A stretch of DNA of 64,000 nucleotides from Pseudoalteromonas phenolica (GCF_001444405.1 NZ_CP013187.1:2914001-2978000), one strand, 5' to 3'; shown: positions 1 through 8,983, counted from the stretch's first letter. Numbers and translations: made by a program. Notes: generated from the letters alone by a model not told the origin.

Positions 1-398
1 AACTGACCTGCAACTTGGAAATAAGGCATTTCAACAATCGCCTGCTTCACTTGCTCATCACTGACACGAAGACCTAACTGTAGCGCAAGTTGGTTTTGTA
101 ATTCTTGTTGTACCAAACGGTCAATCACGCCATTGCGGATCTGCGCCATATAATTGGGGTCAGCTGCGATTTGCGCAAAGTATTCACCAAACTGTTGCTC
201 AAGACGTGCACGTTCATTTTCAAAAGCACGCGAGAACTCGGTTTGACTAATTTGAACCCCATTAACTTCTGCGACAGGTTGCTCTGTGGTTTGACCTAGG
301 TAACCACCTATCCCTGCTAACGCAAAAGACAGGATAACTACGCCAAGGATAATTTTGGCTGCAAGGCCCTGTGAGCCTTCTCTGATCTTTTCTAGCAT
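1..398 (-). CDS. ppiD: PpiD periplasmic folding chaperone, N-terminal part (cut by window edge)
   Basis: This is the first ~132 codons of an inner-membrane-anchored periplasmic chaperone with a parvulin-type domain; the rest lies outside the window. The visible part has a short basic N-terminus (MLEKIREGSQG), one membrane anchor at about residues 13-33, and then the SurA/PpiD N-terminal helical region rich in Gln and Arg. The ATG at 396-398 is preceded by an AAGAGA ribosome binding site. It lies last in the tig-clpP-clpX-lon-hupB-ppiD gene order known from E. coli, and a terminator separates it from hupB. PpiD works at the Sec translocon on outer-membrane protein maturation. Family assignment rests on the N-terminus and gene order; the PPIase domain is not visible here. 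Confidence 0.9.
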   Translation of the reverse strand, partial: MLEKIREGSQGLAAKIILGVVILSFALAGIGGYLGQTTEQPVAEVNGVQISQTEFSRAFENERARLEQQFGEYFAQIAADPNYMAQIRNGVIDRLVQQELQNQLALQLGLRVSDEQVKQAIVEMPYFQVAGQ

Positions 399-455
399 TG
401 TTGTTTCTCTTATCTAAGCCAAAGCACGCACGCGCTTTGATTTTTAGCTATTGTA

Positions 456-487
456 AAAAAAGCGTATCTTAACAGATACGCTTTTTT
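456..487. terminator. Bidirectional intrinsic terminator after hupB
   Basis: A perfect 14-bp stem (456-469 with 474-487) around a TAAC loop. Its outer six pairs are A-T, giving a T-run on both strands. It lies between the hupB stop and the ppiD start, so it should end hupB transcription and give ppiD its own promoter. Confidence 0.9.
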
Positions 488-557
488 ACTTGAAGCTACA
501 CGAGACTGACTTAACGTTATAAACGTGAATCAGTGTAAAGCCTCGTCACTAATTCAA

Positions 558-830
558 TTAGTTTACTGCGTCTTTCAGTGCTTTACCCGCTTTGAAAGAA
601 GGAATATTCGCAGCAGCGATTTGGATAGTTTCACCAGTCTGTGGGTTACGGCCAGAACGTGCAGCACGTTCACGTACAGAAAAAGTACCGAAACCAACTA
701 ATGCTACAGAATCGCCATCTTTTAACGCACCAGTAACTGACTCGATGAATGAATCTAGCGCACGACCTGCCGCTGCTTTAGAAATGTCAGCATCAGCTGC
801 GATTTGATCGATTAATTGAGATTTATTCAC
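558..830 (-). CDS. hupB: DNA-binding protein HU, beta-type subunit
   Basis: A 90-residue histone-like nucleoid protein that bends DNA as a homo- or heterodimer. The sequence shows the full HU/IHF fold: two N-terminal helices (MNKSQLIDQIA), the beta-arm region with GFGTFSVRERAARSGRNP at about residues 46-63, and the tip containing NPQTGE. The length equals E. coli HU-beta. The start codon is GTG (828-830), supported by AAGAGGA 9 bases upstream. It follows lon in the standard order and ends at a strong terminator. The spacing and terminator suggest a mostly independent transcript. Assignment as HU-beta rather than HU-alpha rests mainly on position next to lon. Confidence 0.95.
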   Translation of the reverse strand: MNKSQLIDQIAADADISKAAAGRALDSFIESVTGALKDGDSVALVGFGTFSVRERAARSGRNPQTGETIQIAAANIPSFKAGKALKDAVN

Positions 831-944
831 AATATCATCCTCTTACATTGTTATTATCAAAAGCGAGAGCATTTTTTGATAACTACCACTTTTTGTTATT
901 ACTACTAGAAAGTGAAGTACTTTCTAATTCTTAAAAATCTTTGT

Positions 945-972
945 AAGCCTAAGCTATATAAGGCCTAGGCTT
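945..972 (-). terminator. Possible lon terminator hairpin
   Basis: AAGCCTA (945-951) can pair with TAGGCTT (966-972), with two further G-C pairs after one mismatch. On the minus strand it is followed, after a short gap, by a T-rich stretch. It sits between the lon stop and hupB. The distance to the T-run makes termination efficiency uncertain. Confidence 0.35.
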
Positions 973-1030
973 GAATCAGAGCTTAACTTATCACACCGAT
1001 GTGATTTGAAAAGCCCTTTACAGCACTTTT

Positions 1031-3400
1031 TTAGCTATTTTCGACTTTTTTCTGAGTTTCAACAGAAAATGACTCGATTGGTTCAGCTAAAGCCAGTGAT
1101 AACACTTCGTCAATCCAAGAGACAGGGTGAATTTCTAAGCCTTCAAGTACATTCTGAGGGATTTCTTTCAGGTCTCTTTCATTCACTTTAGGAATAACAA
1201 CGGTTTTAATGCCACCACGGTGTGCTGCCAGCAGTTTCTCTTTTAAGCCACCAATTGGCAAAACTTCACCACGTAAAGTAATCTCACCAGTCATAGCTAC
1301 ATCAGAACGTACTGGATTGCCCGTTAAACTTGAAACTAATGCAGTCACCATCGCAATACCAGCACTTGGACCATCTTTTGGTGTCGCGCCTTCTGGTACG
1401 TGTACGTGAATATCACGCTTTTCATAGAAATCTTCATTAATGCGAAGTTTATCAGTGCGACTACGAACAACCGTCATAGCTGCCTGAATCGACTCCTGCA
1501 TAACATCACCCAAAGAGCCAGTAAATGACAGCTTGCCTTTACCTGGCATTGACGCACATTCGATAGTCAGTAGGTCACCACCGACTTCTGTCCATGCCAA
1601 GCCAGTTACTTGACCTATTCTGTCGCCGTCTTCCGCTTTACCAAAGTCGTGACGATGTACACCTAAATAAGACTCTAAGTTGTCACCATTGATAACTATT
1701 TGTTTGTTATCTTTGTTTAGTAAGATGTCTTTAACCGCTTTGCGACACAGCTTTGAGATTTCACGCTCTAAGCTACGAACACCGGCTTCACGTGTGTAAT
1801 AACGGATAATGCCAATAATAGCGCTATCTTCAATTTCAACTTCACCCTCTTTTAGACCATTGCGTTTGATTTGCTTTGGAATAAGGTGCTGCTTAGAGAT
1901 GTTTAGCTTTTCATCTTCTGTATAACCTGAAAGTCGAATCACTTCCATACGATCAAGTAATGGACCAGGAATATTGAAACTGTTAGAGGTTGCTACAAAC
2001 ATTACATCTGACAAGTCGTAATCCACTTCTAAGTAGTGGTCAGCAAAAGTACTGTTTTGCTCTGGGTCCAATACTTCCAATAGTGCAGAAGCTGGATCAC
2101 CACGCATGTCTGATGACATCTTATCTATTTCATCAAGCAAGAATAATGGATTCTTGACCCCTACTTTGCTCATGCTTTGAATGAGTTTACCCGGCATTGA
2201 ACCAATATAAGTTCGACGATGACCACGGATCTCAGCTTCATCTCGAACGCCACCCAGTGCCATACGAATATATTTACGACCTGTTGAACGCGCGATTGAC
2301 TGACCTAGGCTTGTTTTACCAACACCTGGAGGACCCACAAGACAAAGAATTGGGCCTTTCAATTTGTTGGTACGCTGTTGAACCGCTAGGTACTCAATAA
2401 TACGTTCTTTCACTTTTTCGAGACCGTAGTGATCAGCGTTTAAGATTTTCTCTGCGCCGGCTAAGTCTTTCTTCACCTTAGAACGCTTCTTCCAAGGTAC
2501 ATTGATCATGGTATCAATATATGAACGCACTACTGTCGCCTCTGCAGACATAGGCGACATCATTTTTAACTTGTTCAGTTCAGCGGTGGCTTTTTCTTCT
2601 GCCTCTTTCGGCATTTGTGCTTCGCTGATGCGCTTTTTCAACGCTTCAAATTCATCAGGTACATCATCTAGCTCACCCAACTCTTTTTGAATCGCTTTCA
2701 TTTGCTCGTTCAGATAGTACTCTCGTTGAGATTTTTCCATCTGCTTTTTAACGCGAGAGCGGATTTTTTTCTCTACTTGAAGTAGATCAATTTCACCTTC
2801 CATAAGCGCCATTAAGAACTCTAAACGCTCTGTGACGCTTTCCAATTCTAATACTTTTTGCTTTTCTGGCACTTTAATCGGCATATGGGCAGCCATGGTG
2901 TCAGCTAAGCGTGCAGCTTCATCAATACCAGACACTGACGATAGCACCTCTGGAGGGATCTTCTTATTAAGCTTTACGTAGCCTTCAAATTGGCTAATTG
3001 CACTGCGTACGAAAATGTCTTGCTCTTGCTCATCAACCTCTTTTGAGGCAACAAATTGCGCAGTCGCAGAAAAATATTCATCGGTTTCAATGAATGATTC
3101 GATACGCGCTCTTTGTGTACCTTCTACTAGCACCTTAACTGTGCCATCAGGTAATTTTAATAACTGTAATACAGTCGCAATTGTACCTGTTGTATAAATT
3201 TCATCTGTTGAAGGATCATCAACCGCAGCATCCATCTGCGCGGCTAGAAAAATCTGCTTGTCTTTTTCCATCGCCGCTTCAAGACATCTGATCGATTTCT
3301 CACGACCAACAAATAGCGGGATCACCATATGCGGATACACAACGACGTCGCGTAAGGCCAACACAGGAATTTCGACTCGATCAGTTCTCTCAAGTGTCAT
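1031..3400 (-). CDS. lon: ATP-dependent Lon protease
   Basis: A 789-residue cytoplasmic AAA+ serine protease that degrades misfolded and regulatory proteins. It has the N-terminal substrate domain (1-200), a coiled coil (~200-300), the AAA+ module with Walker A GPPGVGKT at 356-363 and Walker B LFLLDEID around 419-426, and the protease domain with the Ser679 (KDGPSAG)-Lys722 (GGLKEK) dyad. These numbers match E. coli Lon exactly and the length is normal. The ATG at 3398-3400 has AAGAGAA upstream. A perfect sigma-32-type minus-10 box lies 41-48 bases upstream of the start, fitting the known heat-shock control of lon. It follows clpX and precedes hupB, the conserved order. Confidence 0.98.
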   Translation of the reverse strand: MTLERTDRVEIPVLALRDVVVYPHMVIPLFVGREKSIRCLEAAMEKDKQIFLAAQMDAAVDDPSTDEIYTTGTIATVLQLLKLPDGTVKVLVEGTQRARIESFIETDEYFSATAQFVASKEVDEQEQDIFVRSAISQFEGYVKLNKKIPPEVLSSVSGIDEAARLADTMAAHMPIKVPEKQKVLELESVTERLEFLMALMEGEIDLLQVEKKIRSRVKKQMEKSQREYYLNEQMKAIQKELGELDDVPDEFEALKKRISEAQMPKEAEEKATAELNKLKMMSPMSAEATVVRSYIDTMINVPWKKRSKVKKDLAGAEKILNADHYGLEKVKERIIEYLAVQQRTNKLKGPILCLVGPPGVGKTSLGQSIARSTGRKYIRMALGGVRDEAEIRGHRRTYIGSMPGKLIQSMSKVGVKNPLFLLDEIDKMSSDMRGDPASALLEVLDPEQNSTFADHYLEVDYDLSDVMFVATSNSFNIPGPLLDRMEVIRLSGYTEDEKLNISKQHLIPKQIKRNGLKEGEVEIEDSAIIGIIRYYTREAGVRSLEREISKLCRKAVKDILLNKDNKQIVINGDNLESYLGVHRHDFGKAEDGDRIGQVTGLAWTEVGGDLLTIECASMPGKGKLSFTGSLGDVMQESIQAAMTVVRSRTDKLRINEDFYEKRDIHVHVPEGATPKDGPSAGIAMVTALVSSLTGNPVRSDVAMTGEITLRGEVLPIGGLKEKLLAAHRGGIKTVVIPKVNERDLKEIPQNVLEGLEIHPVSWIDEVLSLALAEPIESFSVETQKKVENS

Positions 3401-3440
3401 TATTTTCTCTTCGCATTTTGGTTATTCGTTAATAATGGCA

Positions 3441-3448
3441 ATATGGGG
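3441..3448 (-). promoter_or_regulatory. Candidate sigma-32 promoter of lon (minus-10 element)
   Basis: On the minus strand this reads CCCCATAT, a full match to the heat-shock minus-10 consensus CCCCATNT. A weak minus-35 candidate (CTTTGG, three of six against CTTGAA) lies 11 bases upstream. Position between clpX and lon fits a heat-shock promoter; the poor minus-35 keeps this a candidate. Confidence 0.5.
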
Positions 3449-3490
3449 ATTAAACCGAGCCAAAGGCTCCTTTTTTATACCGAATCTTAT

Positions 3491-4774
3491 TTATTCTGAA
3501 ACAGCTTTATCTTGATTGCCGTTTTCATAAAGAAGAATTGGGTCTGATTCACCCTTGATGACTGTGTCATCAATCACAACTTTACTTACATCTTCTATAG
3601 AAGGTAAATCATACATTGTATCTAGCAACACACCTTCAACAATAGAACGAAGACCACGTGCACCCGTTTTACGCTCCATTGCTTTATGAGCTATTGCCTT
3701 AAGTGCATCTTCTCTAAACTCAAGTTCAACACCTTCCATTTTGAAAAGAGCTGCAAACTGTTTAGTTAAAGCGTTCTTAGGCTCACTGAGGATTTGTATC
3801 AGTGCCGCTTCATCCAATTCAGTCAGAGTAGCAACCACTGGAAGACGACCAATAAACTCAGGGATTAAGCCATACTTCACTAAATCTTCTGGTTCAACAT
3901 CTTTAAATGTTTCACTTAAAGACCGCTCTGAATCTGACGCCTTTACATCTGCGCCAAAACCAATACCGGTATTCTTATGGCTACGCTGTTCAATCACTTT
4001 ATCAAGGCCTGCAAATGCACCGCCACAGATAAACAAGATTTTAGACGTATCAACTTGTAAGAACTCTTGCTGAGGATGCTTACGACCGCCTTGTGGAGGT
4101 ACCGATGCAATGGTGCCTTCAATTAGCTTAAGTAATGCCTGCTGAACGCCTTCGCCTGACACATCTCGGGTAATAGACGGGTTGTCTGACTTGCGAGAAA
4201 TTTTATCTATCTCGTCAATATAAACGATACCACGTTGTGCTTTTTCTACATCGTAATCACATTTTTGTAGCAGCTTTTGAATGATGTTTTCAACGTCTTC
4301 ACCAACATAACCTGCTTCAGTTAATGTTGTTGCATCAGCCATAGTAAATGGTACGTCAAGTAATCGCGCCAGTGTTTCAGCTAGTAATGTTTTACCACTA
4401 CCCGTTGGACCGATAAGTAGAATATTACTCTTACCAAGTTCAACTTCAGACTTTACTGTTTGGTTCTTTAAACGCTTATAGTGATTATAAACAGCGACTG
4501 CCAATACTTTCTTTGCATGCTCTTGGCCAATTACATAGTCGTCTAAGTGATTACGGATCTCTTTAGGAACAGGTAGTTTGTCACCAGAATCATGTTTTGG
4601 TGCAATATCTTTTATTTCTTCCCTAATGATGTCGTTGCACAGATCGACGCATTCGTCACAAATATAAACAGAAGGTCCAGCAATCAGCTTTCGTACTTCA
4701 TGTTGGCTCTTGCCACAAAATGAGCAATATAAAAGCTTTGTATTTTTGTCGCCGTCTGTTGGTGTATCTGACAT
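3491..4774 (-). CDS. clpX: ClpX, ATP-binding unfoldase subunit of Clp protease
   Basis: A 427-residue AAA+ unfoldase that forms a hexamer, recognises tagged substrates and feeds them to ClpP. Visible features: the N-terminal zinc-binding domain with Cys17, Cys20, Cys39 and Cys42; Walker A GPTGSGKT at 122-129; pore loop GYVG at 155-158; Walker B YIDEID near 185-190; RKH loop at 231-233; and the ClpP-docking IGF loop at 271-273. All functional motifs are intact and the length is typical. The ATG (4772-4774) has GAGGT upstream. It follows clpP by 180 bp, a spacer that contains a stem-loop and a dispersed repeat, so expression relative to clpP may be adjusted there. Confidence 0.98.
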   Translation of the reverse strand: MSDTPTDGDKNTKLLYCSFCGKSQHEVRKLIAGPSVYICDECVDLCNDIIREEIKDIAPKHDSGDKLPVPKEIRNHLDDYVIGQEHAKKVLAVAVYNHYKRLKNQTVKSEVELGKSNILLIGPTGSGKTLLAETLARLLDVPFTMADATTLTEAGYVGEDVENIIQKLLQKCDYDVEKAQRGIVYIDEIDKISRKSDNPSITRDVSGEGVQQALLKLIEGTIASVPPQGGRKHPQQEFLQVDTSKILFICGGAFAGLDKVIEQRSHKNTGIGFGADVKASDSERSLSETFKDVEPEDLVKYGLIPEFIGRLPVVATLTELDEAALIQILSEPKNALTKQFAALFKMEGVELEFREDALKAIAHKAMERKTGARGLRSIVEGVLLDTMYDLPSIEDVSKVVIDDTVIKGESDPILLYENGNQDKAVSE

Positions 4775-4867
4775 TCAGCTACCTCATCGTTTTGCGTTAT
4801 CTGCTCTAGATAACAATAATCATGTTGTTAACTATATCAAAGAATCTAAAAGTTAGCATAGTTAACA

Positions 4868-4890
4868 TAGGGCAAATTAGCTTTGCCCTA
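4868..4890. terminator. Stem-loop in the clpP-clpX spacer
   Basis: TAGGGCAAA (4868-4876) pairs perfectly with TTTGCCCTA (4882-4890) around TTAGC. No immediate long T-run follows on the minus strand, so it may be a partial terminator or a processing/stability element between clpP and clpX rather than a full stop. Confidence 0.4.
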
Positions 4891-4894
4891 ATTT

Positions 4895-4945
4895 ATACCA
4901 ATAATCTTAAATAAGTGATCAATTTTGAGTCTTATTGATTGTTGG
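4895..4945. repeat. Dispersed ATACCAAT-type palindrome, copy 1
   Basis: Begins ATACCAATAATCTTAAATAAG and continues through AATTTTGAG. It shares its left half and internal TTTTGAG with the better-preserved 44-bp element at 8984-9027 and with a partial copy at 41918-41951. The right terminal repeat is degraded here. The three copies in one window suggest a genome-wide interspersed repeat. Confidence 0.6.
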
Positions 4946-4954
4946 CTTTATAAC

Positions 4955-5572
4955 TTATTTTAAATCTCTACGAGTATGTACCGCATCGATTAGACCATAT
5001 TCTAATGCCTGCTCTGCAGTCATGAAGTTATCACGGTCTGTATCATGTGCTACTTTCTCGTATTCTTGTCCTGTGTGATCAGCCATTAAGCGGTTTAGCT
5101 TTTCTTTGATCGATAAAATCTCTTTTGCATGAATTTCAAAGTCAGATGCCTGACCTTGGAAACCACCTAATGGTTGGTGGATCATTACACGAGAATTAGG
5201 TAAGCAATAACGTTTACCTTTTGCACCGCCTGAAAGTAAGAATGCGCCCATGCTCGCTGCTTGGCCAACACAAACGGTACTTACATCAGGTTTGATGAAA
5301 TTCATAGTGTCATAAATAGACATACCCGCAGTTACCGAACCGCCTGGCGAGTTAATATATAAATAAATATCTTTATCAGGACTTTCAGATTCTAAGAATA
5401 ATAGTTGCGCCACAATAAGGTTTGCCATGTGGTCTTCAACTTGTCCAGTTAAGAAAATAATACGTTCTTTTAAAAGACGTGAATAAATGTCAAAAGAGCG
5501 TTCACCTTTCGCTGTTTGCTCAACAACCATAGGGACTAATGCATTAAGTGGATCAAACATACCATCATTCAT
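4955..5572 (-). CDS. clpP: ClpP, proteolytic subunit of Clp protease
   Basis: A 205-residue serine peptidase that forms the double heptameric chamber used by ClpX (and ClpA). The catalytic triad is intact: Ser107 in GQAASMGAFLL, His132 in MIHQPLGG, Asp181 in TDRDNF. The N-terminal propeptide-like segment is a few residues shorter than in E. coli. The ATG at 5570-5572 is chosen over the ATG four codons later because AAGGAAT sits at proper distance only for the first. It heads clpP-clpX; a terminator separates it from tig upstream. Confidence 0.98.
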   Translation of the reverse strand: MNDGMFDPLNALVPMVVEQTAKGERSFDIYSRLLKERIIFLTGQVEDHMANLIVAQLLFLESESPDKDIYLYINSPGGSVTAGMSIYDTMNFIKPDVSTVCVGQAASMGAFLLSGGAKGKRYCLPNSRVMIHQPLGGFQGQASDFEIHAKEILSIKEKLNRLMADHTGQEYEKVAHDTDRDNFMTAEQALEYGLIDAVHTRRDLK

Positions 5573-5645
5573 TGTTATTCATTCCTTAGGAGCCGCCAAA
5601 ATCTCTGGCGCTGCGTTTTGCGGATATTTTACCTACAGAAAGTAA

Positions 5646-5683
5646 AATGGCTCGGATCCTCAAAAAGAGTATCACGAGCCATT
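5646..5683 (-). terminator. tig terminator
   Basis: AATGGCTCG (5646-5654) pairs with CGAGCCATT (5675-5683); on the minus strand the stem is followed by a T-rich tail. It lies directly downstream of tig and upstream of clpP. Confidence 0.75.
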
Positions 5684-5716
5684 AAATCGTTAGCAAAGCT
5701 TTAAGTCAATGACTTA

Positions 5717-7021
5717 TTAAGCACCTTGCTGTGGATTCATGATGTCGTCGAATGCTTTTTCAACGTCAGTCACTGCAGCTTTTGCAAGAATCGCTTCAAC
5801 AGCTTGCTCTTCCATCGCTACGTTACGCATTTGCTGCATCATTTGATCGTTTGATTTGTAGTATGCAACTACTTCACTTGGATCTTCGTATGCAGAAGCA
5901 ACTGATGCAATTAGCTCTTCAACTTTAGCGTCATCAACTTGGATGTCGTTTGACTTGATCACTTCACCTAGAAGAAGACCAGTCTTAACGCGAGTTACTG
6001 CTTGCTCATGGAAAAGCTCAGCTGGTAGCTCAGGCATGTTTTGAGCGTTGCCGCCAAAACGTTGTGCTGCTTGTTGACGAAGCGCATCGATTTCTTGGTC
6101 GATAAGTGACTTAGGCACTTCAACTTCGTTAGTCTCTAAAAGACCTTTAATAGCTTGGTCTTTAACGTTTGCTTTAACTGCTTGAGTTAGCTCACGAGAC
6201 ATGTTCTTTTTAACTTCTTCTTTAAGTGCATCAACGCCACCTTCAGCAACACCGAACTTAGTTGCGAATTCGTCGTTTAGCTCAGGAAGTTCTTGAACTT
6301 CTACTTTCTTCACTGTGATAGTGAATTGAGCAGGCTTACCTTTTAGGTTTTCAGCGTGGTACTCTTCAGGGAAAGTTACATCAGCAACAACTTCTTCGCC
6401 TGCTTTTTTACCAACGATACCGTCTTCGAAACCAGGGATCATGCGACCTTGACCTAGTTCTAGAGGGAAGTCTTCAGCTTTACCGCCTTCGAACTCTTCA
6501 CCGTCAACTGTACCTAGGAAATCAACAGTTACACGGTCGTTTTCGCCAGCAGCTGTATCGCTTTCTGTCCAAGTAGCGTGTTGCTTACGAAGTGTTTCTA
6601 GCATGTTAGCTAAGTCTTCGTCAGTTACATCAACAACTGGCTTTTCAACAGCGATTTTTTCAAGGTCTTTTAATTCAACTTCTGGGTAAACTTCAAAAGT
6701 TGCTTCGAATACTAGCTCTTTGCCTTCTTCTAAAGACTTAGGTGCGAACGCAGGTGCGCCAGCTGGGTTTAGCTTTTCAGAAACAATTGCTTCGATGTAG
6801 TTGCGTTGCATGATATCGCCAGCAACTTCTTGACGTACAGCTGCACCGTAACGCTTAGCGATTACTTTTACTGGTACCTTACCTGGACGGAAACCATCGA
6901 TACGCTGAGTTCTAGACAGTTGTTGTAAGCGTTTTTTAACTTCAGTCTCAACGTTCTCTGCAGGAACGGTGATAGTCAGACGGCGCTCAAGGCCTTGAGT
7001 CGTCTCAACAGAAACTTGCAT
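5717..7021 (-). CDS. tig: Trigger factor, ribosome-associated chaperone and peptidyl-prolyl isomerase
   Basis: A 434-residue chaperone that binds the ribosome exit tunnel and shields nascent chains. The N-terminal ribosome-binding domain carries the signature GFRPGKVP at 43-50. An FKBP-type PPIase domain spans about 150-245 (NDRVTVDFLGTVDGEEF and MIPGFEDGIVG are visible). The C-terminal substrate-cradle helices follow, ending in a Gln/Ala-rich tail. The ATG at 7019-7021 has GAGGT nine bases upstream. It is the first gene of the tig-clpP-clpX-lon block and has its own terminator. Confidence 0.98.
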   Translation of the reverse strand: MQVSVETTQGLERRLTITVPAENVETEVKKRLQQLSRTQRIDGFRPGKVPVKVIAKRYGAAVRQEVAGDIMQRNYIEAIVSEKLNPAGAPAFAPKSLEEGKELVFEATFEVYPEVELKDLEKIAVEKPVVDVTDEDLANMLETLRKQHATWTESDTAAGENDRVTVDFLGTVDGEEFEGGKAEDFPLELGQGRMIPGFEDGIVGKKAGEEVVADVTFPEEYHAENLKGKPAQFTITVKKVEVQELPELNDEFATKFGVAEGGVDALKEEVKKNMSRELTQAVKANVKDQAIKGLLETNEVEVPKSLIDQEIDALRQQAAQRFGGNAQNMPELPAELFHEQAVTRVKTGLLLGEVIKSNDIQVDDAKVEELIASVASAYEDPSEVVAYYKSNDQMMQQMRNVAMEEQAVEAILAKAAVTDVEKAFDDIMNPQQGA

Positions 7022-7276
7022 GATTTACCTCAATCTTCATTTTTGGCGCCAATGCGCCTTCCTTAGAAACAAGTTGCACTAATTAGCTTAGTTAAAAACG
7101 CAATACGTGTATTTAACCCTATTAGACAATCTTGTTGCCTGCCCTACTGGGCGCTATGTTAAACAATAGACGCGGCATTATAACCGATTCATTGCTGTAG
7201 TCGAGCTATGAAGGTAAATAAATGGTGAATAACAGACTGAGTGATTAAAAGATGACTAAAAAAAGAGAAGATAAGA

Positions 7277-7353
7277 TGGTCGGCGATGCAGGATTTGAAC
7301 CTGCGACCCCTTGGACCCAAACCAAGTGCGCTACCAAACTGCGCTAATCGCCG
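7277..7353 (-). tRNA. tRNA-Pro (anticodon TGG), third copy
   Basis: A 77-nt cloverleaf with encoded CCA. The anticodon loop reads TTTGGGT. Identical to the copies at 7376-7452 and 7694-7770. It is the last gene of a five-tRNA minus-strand operon. Confidence 0.97.
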
Positions 7354-7375
7354 ACAATATGTATTTTTTTTGAAG

Positions 7376-7452
7376 TGGTCGGCGATGCAGGATTTGAACC
7401 TGCGACCCCTTGGACCCAAACCAAGTGCGCTACCAAACTGCGCTAATCGCCG
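7376..7452 (-). tRNA. tRNA-Pro (anticodon TGG), second copy
   Basis: A 77-nt cloverleaf with encoded CCA, identical in sequence to its neighbour at 7277-7353; 22 bp separate the two. The tandem arrangement points to recent duplication. Confidence 0.97.
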
Positions 7453-7469
7453 ATAAAAGAGTATGTAGA

Positions 7470-7546
7470 TGGGGCGACTGATGGGGCTCGAACCCACGAC
7501 AACCGGAATCACAATCCAGGGCTCTACCAACTGAGCTACAGCCGCC
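7470..7546 (-). tRNA. tRNA-His (anticodon GTG)
   Basis: A 77-nt gene with encoded CCA and the extra 5' G (G-1) opposite C73 that is the hallmark of tRNA-His. The eight-pair acceptor stem, counting G-1:C73, contains one G-T wobble. The anticodon loop reads TTGTGAT. Confidence 0.97.
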
Positions 7547-7570
7547 ACTACATAGGGACTAAAATAAGAA

Positions 7571-7647
<77 letters not shown>

Positions 7648-7693
7648 AAACTCGAAGTAAACATCAACAATGCTACTTTTCTTATTTTAAAAG

Positions 7694-7770
7694 TGGTCGG
7701 CGATGCAGGATTTGAACCTGCGACCCCTTGGACCCAAACCAAGTGCGCTACCAAACTGCGCTAATCGCCG
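7694..7770 (-). tRNA. tRNA-Pro (anticodon TGG), first copy
   Basis: A 77-nt gene with encoded CCA, identical to the two later copies. It is the promoter-proximal gene of the operon Pro-Arg-His-Pro-Pro. Confidence 0.97.
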
Positions 7771-7814
7771 ATACCTTTTGTTATCTCCGAGAGTCCTCGT
7801 TGACAACGGGGTGC

Positions 7815-7843
7815 ATAATAGTGATTTGACCGATTGAGGTCAA
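7815..7843 (-). promoter_or_regulatory. Strong sigma-70 promoter of the tRNA operon
   Basis: On the minus strand: TTGACC (7838-7843), a 17-bp spacer and TATTAT (7815-7820), followed by a GC-rich discriminator (GCACCCCG). That discriminator is typical of stringently controlled stable-RNA promoters. The minus-35 box is one arm of a dyad, TTTGACC (7825-7831) and GGTCAAA (7838-7844), which may be an operator. Confidence 0.85.
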
Positions 7844-8052
7844 ACATTTTTTTTAGAAAATATTTCAACTGCCTATTTTTACTTCAAAATGATGAATAAT
7901 TAGCAAGAAATGATGAAAAACAAACAGTTTTCAGTAATTTTTACTTTAGCTATTAAAGTATATATTACTATAAAGATGATTCTTACCTTGGCGAATTAAG
8001 GCATTTCTGAGAAAATACGCACTTAGTGTTGCAATCGATTGATTGTGACTAG

Positions 8053-8084
8053 ATACAAAGTAACCCCTTAAATACACTTTGTAT
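8053..8084 (+). other. Inverted repeat upstream of folD
   Basis: ATACAAAGT (8053-8061) and ACTTTGTAT (8076-8084) form a 9-bp stem around 14 nt. It ends 36 bases before the folD ATG, so it could be an operator or leader hairpin. The rest of the 7845-8120 spacer is AT-rich with no gene seen. Confidence 0.4.
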
Positions 8085-8120
8085 GATTCGTTCAAGTTTA
8101 TAACCCCAATAAGGTCAATC

Positions 8121-8975
8121 ATGACGGCAAACATAATTGATGGAAAGGCAATCGCCAAACAAGTTCGTACTAATGTTGCACAGCGCGTTGCTGAGCGAGT
8201 AGAACAAGGTTTAAGAGCGCCTGGTCTTGCAGTAGTTTTAGTAGGCCAAGATCCTGCTAGCCAAGTTTACGTAGGTTCAAAACGTAAAGCCTGTGAAGAA
8301 GTGGGTTTTGTCTCTAAATCTTATGATTTACCAGGCGACACCACAGAAACAGAGCTACTTGAATTAGTAGACACGCTAAATAATGATCCAGAAGTCGATG
8401 GCATTCTGGTGCAATTACCTCTGCCTGAAGGATTAGACGCAGAAAAAGTACTTGAACGTATTACACCGCATAAAGATGTAGATGGTTTCCATCCTTACAA
8501 TGTTGGTCGCCTAGCGCAACGTATGCCTGCACTTCGCCCATGTACACCAAAAGGTATCATCACTTTGCTCGATTCAACGGGCGTAAGATATAAAGGTATG
8601 CATGCAGTCGTGGTTGGTGCTTCAAATATCGTTGGCCGCCCAATGTCATTAGAACTATTACTTGCAGGTTGTACTACGACGGTTTGCCACAAATTCACGC
8701 AAGATCTAGAAGCACATGTTCGTCGCGCAGACTTACTTGTTGTCGCAGTCGGTAAGCCTGAATTTATTCCAGGTGACTGGGTTAAAGAAGGTGCTATTGT
8801 GATCGATGTAGGTATTAACCGTTTAGAGTCAGGTAAATTAGTCGGTGATGTGCAATACGGCATCGCTGAAGAAAAAGCGAGCTTTATTACCCCTGTTCCA
8901 GGTGGTGTTGGTCCTATGACCGTCGCAAGCTTAATCGAAAATACCCTTGAAGCCTGCGAAAAATACAACAGCTAA
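8121..8975 (+). CDS. folD: FolD bifunctional methylene-THF dehydrogenase/cyclohydrolase
   Basis: A 284-residue cytosolic enzyme interconverting 5,10-methylene-, methenyl- and 10-formyl-tetrahydrofolate with NADP+, supplying one-carbon units for purines and formyl-Met. Catalytic residues are visible: Tyr50 and Lys54 in YVGSKRKACEE, Gln98 in ILVQLPLP, and Asp121 in DVDGFHPYNVG. The Rossmann NADP site (VVVGASNIVGRP) follows, and the C-terminal PVPGGVGPMT motif is present. The ATG at 8121 is preferred over the in-frame ATG at 8079 because AAGGT lies five bases before it and the family begins near here. It converges on aroC with a shared terminator. Confidence 0.97.
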   Translation: MTANIIDGKAIAKQVRTNVAQRVAERVEQGLRAPGLAVVLVGQDPASQVYVGSKRKACEEVGFVSKSYDLPGDTTETELLELVDTLNNDPEVDGILVQLPLPEGLDAEKVLERITPHKDVDGFHPYNVGRLAQRMPALRPCTPKGIITLLDSTGVRYKGMHAVVVGASNIVGRPMSLELLLAGCTTTVCHKFTQDLEAHVRRADLLVVAVGKPEFIPGDWVKEGAIVIDVGINRLESGKLVGDVQYGIAEEKASFITPVPGGVGPMTVASLIENTLEACEKYNS

Positions 8976-8983
8976 AAACTGTT

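Noticed and set aside
3457..3476. Hairpin GAGCC/GGCTC with T-run in the clpX-lon spacer as a clpX terminator
   Set aside because: The T-run lies on the plus strand, the wrong orientation for clpX; the stem is only 5 bp.
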